Below, piece by piece: positions 57,773 through 64,000 of a DNA stretch of 64,000 bases (its first letter is position 1; each line of letters opens with the position of its first letter). The stretch is from Dietzia cinnamea NBRC 102147 (lineage in GTDB: Bacteria > Actinomycetota > Actinomycetes > Mycobacteriales > Mycobacteriaceae). The stretch is from contig NZ_BCSW01000012.1 of NCBI RefSeq assembly GCF_001571065.1, forward strand, positions 1 through 64,000, in the 5' to 3' direction. The translations under genes were made by a program, and so were the position numbers. The notes beneath the pieces are model-generated. The model saw only the letters and a list, made by a program, of their open reading frames with translations, did no database searches and was not told where the DNA came from.

Positions 57773-59414
57773 GCAGCTCCTGCTCACGGACGAGATCCAG
57801 GGACAGCGTCCGGTACCCCTGCTCCTCGAAGAACACGGTGAGGCGGTCGTCATCGACACTCATGACGATCCCCGACCCCCACTCCCGGTGGACCACCGCG
57901 GACTGGAGAGGAAAGTCCGCCGCATCATGAGTGATGTCCACGGCCGTTCCGGCGTCGCAGGTGTCGCAGTTCCCGCAGGGATCGGCGAGCTCGTCACCGA
58001 AGTATCCGAGCAGGAACTGGCGTCGACACCCGTCGGTCTCCGCGTACCCGCGCATCATCTCGATCCGGGAGCGATCGATTCTCTCGAGCGTCTCGGACAT
58101 CTCCTCCGCGCGGCGCACCGCTTCCTTGGGACGCACGTCCTCGACGAGCTCGAGCCCCTTCCTGCCGGAGGAGAGCAGGCCGGCCGCCTCGAGCAGGTTG
58201 ACCGCGCCCGTGACACGCTTCCCGCCCGCGTCGACGGCCTTCTTCAGCTTGCTCAGTCGCACCGGCCCGTCCGCTCGGCGCAGGTGACGGACGACGGCTC
58301 GGATCACCTCCTCGTCCGCGCTGTGAGACGAGAAGAAGCTGCGGAGGCCGAGGTCCTCGCTGCGGTAGTGCAGTTCGATGGTGGCCGGCTCGCCGTCGCG
58401 TCCGGCGCGCCCGGCCTCCTGGTAATAGGTGTCAAGCGAGTCGGGGATGTCGGCGTGGAGGACGAACCGTACGTCCTCCTTGTCGATGCCCATCCCGAAC
58501 GCGTTCGTCGCCACCACCACGTCGAGGTGACCGTCGAGGAAGGCGCCCAGCGTCTCCTCGCGCTCCGCCGCCTTCTGCCCGGCGTGATAGGCGCGGACCC
58601 TCAACGGACGGTCCGCGGCGGCCGAGCGCTCGGCGATGCGAGCCGCGTAGTCCTCGGTGGCCTTGCGGGTCGCCGTGTAGACGAGCCCGGGACCGACCAG
58701 TTCGACGGCCCGCTCCACGACCGCGTCCTTCTTGTCGTCGTCCTCCACGTGGCGCCGCACGGCGAGGTGCAACTCCGACCGGTCGAAGCCGCCGGCGAGC
58801 ACGAGCGCGTCGGACATGGCCAAGCGGTCGAGGATCTCCTCCCGCACCGGTGTCGAGGCGGTCGCGGTGAGCGCGATGACGGTCGGTGACCCCATCCGGT
58901 GACGTGCGGTGTCGAGGCGGAGGTAGTCGGGACGGAAGTCGTGCCCCCAGGCGGACACGCAGTGCGCCTCGTCCACGACGAGGAAGCTCGGGCCCGCCTG
59001 GCGGAGGCGGTCGAGGACTTCGGCCTTGGCCAACTGCTCGGGGGTGAGGAACACGAAGTCGACGCGCCCGGCGACGACGTCGTCCCACGCCTCGGCCTGC
59101 GCCCGCGCGCCCATCGAGGAGTTGATCGCCAGCGATCGGGTGGGAGCGTCGTCAGCGAGCTCGTTGAGCCCCTCGCACTGGTCGGTCTGCAACGCGATGA
59201 GAGGGGAGACCACGATGCACGGACCCTCCGCCATGATCCCGGCGAGCTGGTAGATCGCCGACTTGCCGTAACCGGTGGGCAGGACGGCCAGCACATCGCG
59301 GCCGCTCACCGCCGCCCGGATCGCCTCGGCCTGCGGCGGCCGCAGTTCGTCCCATCCGAAGACGCGCTCCGCCACCTCGAGGGGATCGGTGGGCTCGGCC
59401 TGCGTCGTAGTCAC
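57759..59414 (-). CDS. recQ: RecQ-type ATP-dependent DNA helicase (second copy)
   Basis: This 551-aa helicase has VLPTGYGKSAIYQLAG (motif I, near 45), DEAHCVSAWGHDFRPDYLRL (II), ALTATAST (III), ATNAFGMGIDKEDVRFVLH (V) and QEAGRAGRDG (VI). The zinc module is CRRQFLLGYFGDELADPCGN with CDTC. The C-terminus has no HRDC but a short beta domain (HREWGSGIVMSVDDDRLTVFFEEQG) like those ending some UvrD-type helicases. GTG 59414 was chosen for AGAGGA about 8 nt upstream. It differs from the copy at 42370 by lacking the phosphoribosyltransferase-like tail. Confidence 0.91.
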   Translation of the reverse strand: MTTTQAEPTDPLEVAERVFGWDELRPPQAEAIRAAVSGRDVLAVLPTGYGKSAIYQLAGIMAEGPCIVVSPLIALQTDQCEGLNELADDAPTRSLAINSSMGARAQAEAWDDVVAGRVDFVFLTPEQLAKAEVLDRLRQAGPSFLVVDEAHCVSAWGHDFRPDYLRLDTARHRMGSPTVIALTATASTPVREEILDRLAMSDALVLAGGFDRSELHLAVRRHVEDDDKKDAVVERAVELVGPGLVYTATRKATEDYAARIAERSAAADRPLRVRAYHAGQKAAEREETLGAFLDGHLDVVVATNAFGMGIDKEDVRFVLHADIPDSLDTYYQEAGRAGRDGEPATIELHYRSEDLGLRSFFSSHSADEEVIRAVVRHLRRADGPVRLSKLKKAVDAGGKRVTGAVNLLEAAGLLSSGRKGLELVEDVRPKEAVRRAEEMSETLERIDRSRIEMMRGYAETDGCRRQFLLGYFGDELADPCGNCDTCDAGTAVDITHDAADFPLQSAVVHREWGSGIVMSVDDDRLTVFFEEQGYRTLSLDLVREQELLTRA

Positions 59415-59548
59415 GTGTGCGTCCTCTCCGTCGCGGTCGGGCGGCCCGCGGTGGGATGGTCCCGGACCCCCGAGGGTAAGCGCAGGCCGGGCATCGGCCA
59501 CCGCGCGCGGCTCCCGCCGACCGGTCGCGCCCACCCCACGGGCGCACT

Positions 59549-59561
59549 TACAGTCGGCTCA
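59549..59561 (+). promoter_or_regulatory. Leaderless -10 of the molybdenum hydroxylase operon
   Basis: TACAGT (59549-59554) ends 6 nt before ATG 59561. Confidence 0.6.
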
Positions 59562-60090
59562 TGGAGATGCGCATCACGCTTCGGGTCGACGGCGCGCAGC
59601 ACGAGGTCACGGTGGACACGCGGACCACGCTGCTGGACGCGCTGCGCGATCGGATCGGCAACTACTCGCCCAAGAAGGGGTGCGACCACGGCCAATGCGG
59701 TTCGTGCACCGTGCTGGTCGACGACCGCCGGGTCACCTCGTGCCTGTCCCTGGCGGTGGCACAGGACGGCCGGGACGTCGTCACGGCGGCCGGATTGTCC
59801 GAGGACGGGCTCCATCCGGTCCAGCAGGCGTTCGTCGACACCGACGCGTTCCAGTGCGGGTACTGCACACCCGGGCAGGTGTGCAGCGTCGTGGGGATGC
59901 TCGACGAGGCCGGACAGGGCACCCCGAGCCACGTCACGGAGGACCTCGACGCCGAGGTCGAGCTGACCGACGAGGAGATCAGGGAACGGATGAGCGGCAA
60001 TCTGTGTCGGTGCGCGGCGTACCCGAACATCGTCGCCGCGATCCGGCAGGTCCGGGACTCTGCGCCCGCCGACCGGGAAGGGGCCCGACC

Positions 60091-60094
<4 letters not shown>
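59561..60094 (+). CDS. Molybdenum hydroxylase, [2Fe-2S] small subunit (PaoA/XdhS-like)
   Basis: This 177-aa electron-transfer subunit has two [2Fe-2S] sites: CDHGQCGSCTVLV plus C in TSCLS (plant-ferredoxin type, N-terminal) and CGYCTPGQ with CRCAAYP (helical domain). A roughly 15-residue acidic insert (TEDLDAEVELTDEE) lies between them. It starts an operon with the FAD and Mo subunits, each overlapping by 4 bp. No Tat signal is visible, unlike periplasmic PaoA, so a cytoplasmic complex is expected. Confidence 0.94.
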
Positions 60095-61118
<1,024 letters not shown>

Positions 61119-61122
<4 letters not shown>

Positions 61123-63221
61123 GCGCCATCGGCACCTCGACCCCGCGGCTCGACGGGCCCGCGAAGGTCACCGGGACCGCGCAGTACGCCTTCGAGCACA
61201 CCGGGCCCGGCGAGCCCGTGTTCCTCCACCCGGTCACCTCCACCATCGCGCGCGGCTCCGTCACCTCGATGGACACCTCCGAGGCCGAGTCGCAGCCCGG
61301 GGTGCTCGCCGTCCTCACGCCGTGGAACGCGCCGCGGCTGGCCGACACCTCCGAGCGCGAGTACGTGATCTGCCAGGACACCGACGTGCTCTACCGCGGC
61401 CAGCCGATCGGTCTCGTCCTGGCCGAGACGGCGGAGGCGGCCCGGTGGGCGCAGTCGCTGGTGCGGGTGGAGTACGACCAGCAGCCCCACGACGTCGGCT
61501 TCCGCACCGACCACCCGGACGTCTACGAGCCCGAGGTGGTCAACGGCGGCTACGAGCCCGCGTCCTCGACCGGCGAGATGGGGCCGTCGCTCGCCCGCGC
61601 GCAGACGCATGGCCACGTGGTGGATCAGAGCTACTCCACGCCGGAGGAGCACAACAACCCGATGGAGCCGCACGCCGTCTCGGCGCACTGGGACCCCGAC
61701 GGCCCGTTGCTGACCATGTACGACTCCACACAGTCCCCGCACGGCGTGGTCTCCACGCTCGCGCCCGTCCTCGGGCTGGAGACCGAGCAGATCCGGGTGA
61801 TCGCCCCACACGTCGGCGGCGGGTTCGGTTCCAAGGGCGCGCCGCACGCCCACGACGTGCTGGTGGCGTTGGGGGCCATGCACCTGCCGGGTCGGCTCAT
61901 CAAGTACGCGGTGACCCGGCAGCAGATGTTCGTCTTCGTGGGCTACCGCCCGCGGACGGTCTCGCGGATCCGGCTGGCCTCCGACGCGGACGGGCGCCTC
62001 ACCGCGATCGGTCACGAGGCGTGGTCGCAGAGTTCGCGGGTCAAGGAGTTCGTCGAGCAGGCCGCCGTGCCGTCGCGTTCGATGTACGCCGCGCCCAACC
62101 GGCGGACCTTCCATCACGCCGTCCCTCTGGACGTGCCGGCCCCGTACTGGATGCGGGCGCCGGGCGAGGCTCCGGGGGCGTTCGCCGCCGAGGTCGCGAT
62201 GGACGAGCTGGCCGAGGCATGCGGGCTGGACCCGATCGAGTTGCGGGTGCGCAACGACCCGGAGACGGACCCCGAGTCCGGGAGGCCGTGGTCCTCGCGG
62301 CGTCTGGTCGACTGCCTGCGCGAGGGCGCTGATCGCTTCGGGTGGTCCGAGCGGCCCGCGACTCCGGCGTCCCGCCGGGACGGTCGCTGGATGGTCGGCT
62401 ACGGCGTCGCCAGCGCCGCGTACCCGCACATGGTGCAGTCCGGGTCGCAGGCCACGATCCGTGCCGAGGGCGGTGGCCGCTACCGCGTGCAGGTCGGCGC
62501 CGTGGACATCGGCACCGGCACGTGGACCGCGCTCACCCTGGTCGCCGCGGACGCCCTCGGGGTCCCCGCCGAGGCCATCACCCTGGAGATCGGCGACACC
62601 GCCCTGCCGTACGCCACGGTCGCCGGCGGCTCATCCGGCATCTCGTCGTGGGGGTCGGCCATCTTCGCCGCGGCCGGGCGGTTCCGGACGCGGTACGGCG
62701 ACGACCCGCCGGCGGGTGCGGAGACCACCGCCGCCGCCGGCGACAACCCCGAGCTCGAGCGCTATCGCGCGATCTCGTTCGGCGCCCACTTCGTAGAGGC
62801 TCGCGTGGACGCCGACACCGGCGAGATCCGGGTGCCGCGGATGCTCGGCGTGTTCTCGATCGGCCGGGTCGTCAATCCCCGTACCGTGCGGTCGCAGTTC
62901 ATCGGCGGCATGACCTTCGGGCTGTCCATGGCGCTGCACGAGCAGAGCGTCCGCGACACCCGGTTCGGCCACGTCGTCACCCAGAACCTCGCGGACTACC
63001 ACGTACCCACCCATGCCGACGCCACCGACATCGACGCGGTCTGGCTGGACGAGGTCGACGAGTTCGCGACCCCGATGGGCACGCGCGGGGCGGGGGAGAT
63101 CGGCAACGTCGGCAGCGCGGCCGCCGTGGTCAACGCGATCCATAACGCCACCGGTGCACGCATCCGCGACCTCCCCGTCCACGCCGACGCGCTCCTGGAG
63201 CACCTGCCTGTCGATCAGTAG
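61119..63221 (+). CDS. Molybdenum hydroxylase, molybdopterin-binding large subunit (PaoC-like)
   Basis: This 700-aa catalytic subunit binds molybdenum-cytosine-dinucleotide cofactor and hydroxylates its substrate, probably aldehydes. HVGGGFGSKGAPHAHD (near residue 229), YWMRAPGEAPGAF and GSSGISSWGSA form the cofactor pocket. The catalytic Glu is in TRGAGEIGNVGSA near the C-terminus. AGAGGAGGG precedes the ATG. Length and the small/medium/large order match PaoABC. Xanthine dehydrogenase is less likely given the [4Fe-4S]-type FAD subunit. Confidence 0.92.
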
Positions 63222-63281
63222 GCGCCGCGGCGGCCGCCGGCCCGGGGGATGACCGGGCGCGGCGGCCGCGGTGGTCGCCGG

Positions 63282-63815
63282 TCAGGGACGCAGGTCCTCC
63301 GGCCGGTCGACGTCGCGCGGGGACCCCGTGTCGTCGCAGGGGACCTCCGCGACCAGGTGGGAGTGCGCCCGCAGGTAGTGGCGGGCCCCGGCGTCGCCGG
63401 ACGCGGAGTCGATGACGCCCGCGTGGTGGTCGGCGCCCAGGAGGACCGGATGGGCGCGGATCCCGCCGTAGGTCGCGACCGCCAGCGAGGATCCGGCGGC
63501 GGCGACGCGCCGGACCGCCTCCGCACCGAGCCAGGGCATGTCCACGGGCACCACCACGACGTCGTCCTCGCCGATCGCCGTGAGACCGGCGCGGAGCGAC
63601 GATCCCATCCCTGTCTCCCACAGCGGATTCGGCACCACCTCGGCGCCCGGTACGGCGAGCTCGACCGCGCCGCTGACCACGACGACGCGATCGCAACCGC
63701 CTTCGCGGAGCAGGGCCACGGCGCGATCGACGAGCCGCGTGCCGTCGAACTCGACCGGGGCCTTGGGGCGGCCGAACCGTCGGCCGGCCCCGGCCGCGAG
63801 GACGAGCCCGGTCAC
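63282..63815 (-). CDS. mocA: Molybdenum cofactor cytidylyltransferase-like protein (MocA/MobA family)
   Basis: This 177-aa nucleotidyltransferase has N-terminal LVLAAGAGRRFGRPKAPVEF, the NTP-binding signature, then GMGSSLRAGL and VVPVDMPWLG with the metal-binding Asp. Such proteins attach CMP to molybdopterin for PaoABC/xanthine-dehydrogenase-type enzymes. It sits next to that operon on the opposite strand and overlaps the XdhC-like gene by 4 bp, so the two maturation factors are coexpressed. Specificity for CTP is inferred. Confidence 0.87.
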   Translation of the reverse strand: MTGLVLAAGAGRRFGRPKAPVEFDGTRLVDRAVALLREGGCDRVVVVSGAVELAVPGAEVVPNPLWETGMGSSLRAGLTAIGEDDVVVVPVDMPWLGAEAVRRVAAAGSSLAVATYGGIRAHPVLLGADHHAGVIDSASGDAGARHYLRAHSHLVAEVPCDDTGSPRDVDRPEDLRP

Positions 63816-64000
63816 CGGTGGATCGCCACGTCGAGCCCGGACAGCGGGGCGCCGGAGCCGCCGCGCCGGTGCGCGACGAGTTCGGCGGCGATCGACAGGG
63901 CCGTCTCCTCGGCGGTGCGCGCACCGAGGTCCAGGCCGATGGGGGAGCGCAGTCGCGCCAGCTCGCTCTCGGTGAGGCCCTCGGCCCGCAGCAACTCCAG
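63812..64000 (-). CDS. XdhC/CoxI-family maturation protein (partial, runs off window)
   Basis: Only the C-terminal 62 codons are visible. The frame stays open to the window edge, so the gene begins beyond 64000. LARLRSPIGLDLGARTAEETALSIAAEL is the typical XdhC C-terminal signature. XdhC proteins bind and protect the Mo cofactor and hand it to the large subunit, in line with the operon at 59561. Its GTG/stop overlap with mocA suggests coupling. Confidence 0.88.
   Translation of the reverse strand: MELLRAEGLTESELARLRSPIGLDLGARTAEETALSIAAELVAHRRGGSGAPLSGLDVAIHR

Overview
The window is chromosomal DNA of a high-GC actinobacterium of the order Mycobacteriales. Third positions are almost always G or C, neighbouring genes often overlap by 4 bp (ATGA or GTGA), and GTG starts are common. 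Lineage markers include a group II truncated hemoglobin, a mycothiol-type DsbA-fold reductase, the clpP1-clpP2-clpX cluster, glucosyl-3-phosphoglycerate phosphatase and a DUF222/HNH (13E12-type) gene. From remembered gene order, the backbone matches the Mycobacterium tuberculosis segment Rv2477c to Rv2414c. A Dietzia-like genus is my guess; no rRNA gene is present to test it.

Layout. 1-5063: ettA, three tandem hotdog thioesterases, a conserved hypothetical and a solitary beta-class adenine methyltransferase, chained by short overlaps. 5060-13741: SDR, GH13 alpha-glucosidase, glbO, HNH protein, pepN, mycothiol-type reductase, rpiB and a Nei-type glycosylase. 13800-14152: divergent tRNA-Gly(TCC) and tRNA-Pro(TGG). 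14204-18587: tig, clpP1, clpP2, clpX. 18589-23067: a decayed island. It holds a 5'-truncated catB, intact catC, the 3' half of a thiolase, the 3' end of a CoA-transferase A subunit, an intact B subunit, mdh and the stub of a Tat-exported protein. 23189-35972: valS, folC, DUF4233, ndk, rne, rplU, rpmA, obg, proB. 36046-48654: an accessory block with carbonic anhydrase, sirtuin, metallo-beta-lactamase-fold hydrolase, AAA ATPase, FAD dehydrogenase, Ca/cation antiporter, RecQ with a phosphoribosyltransferase-like tail, serine hydrolase, methyltransferase, a CPBP pseudogene and an SOS-controlled DUF222/HNH gene. 48804-57772: proA, MoxR/VWA pair, nadD, rsfS, gpgP, degV, comEA, comEC. 57759-64000: a second RecQ, then a three-subunit PaoABC-like molybdenum hydroxylase with its MocA- and XdhC-like maturation factors. 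The XdhC-like gene runs off the window.

The backbone genes serve translation, protein quality control, RNA decay, proline and NAD synthesis and DNA uptake. The accessory genes are redox, repair and small-molecule enzymes.

Three observations stand out. First, a former beta-ketoadipate (aromatic catabolism) locus between clpX and mdh has collapsed through deletions whose breakpoints can be placed closely. Second, many genes look leaderless, with an A-second, T-sixth -10 hexamer 6-8 nt before the start codon. One divergent pair appears to share a palindromic double -10 element at 38451-38460. Third, there is a LexA-type box over the promoter of the DUF222/HNH gene. I found no CRISPR array, complete IS element, prophage or rRNA. 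I did not recognise a wholly new multi-gene system.
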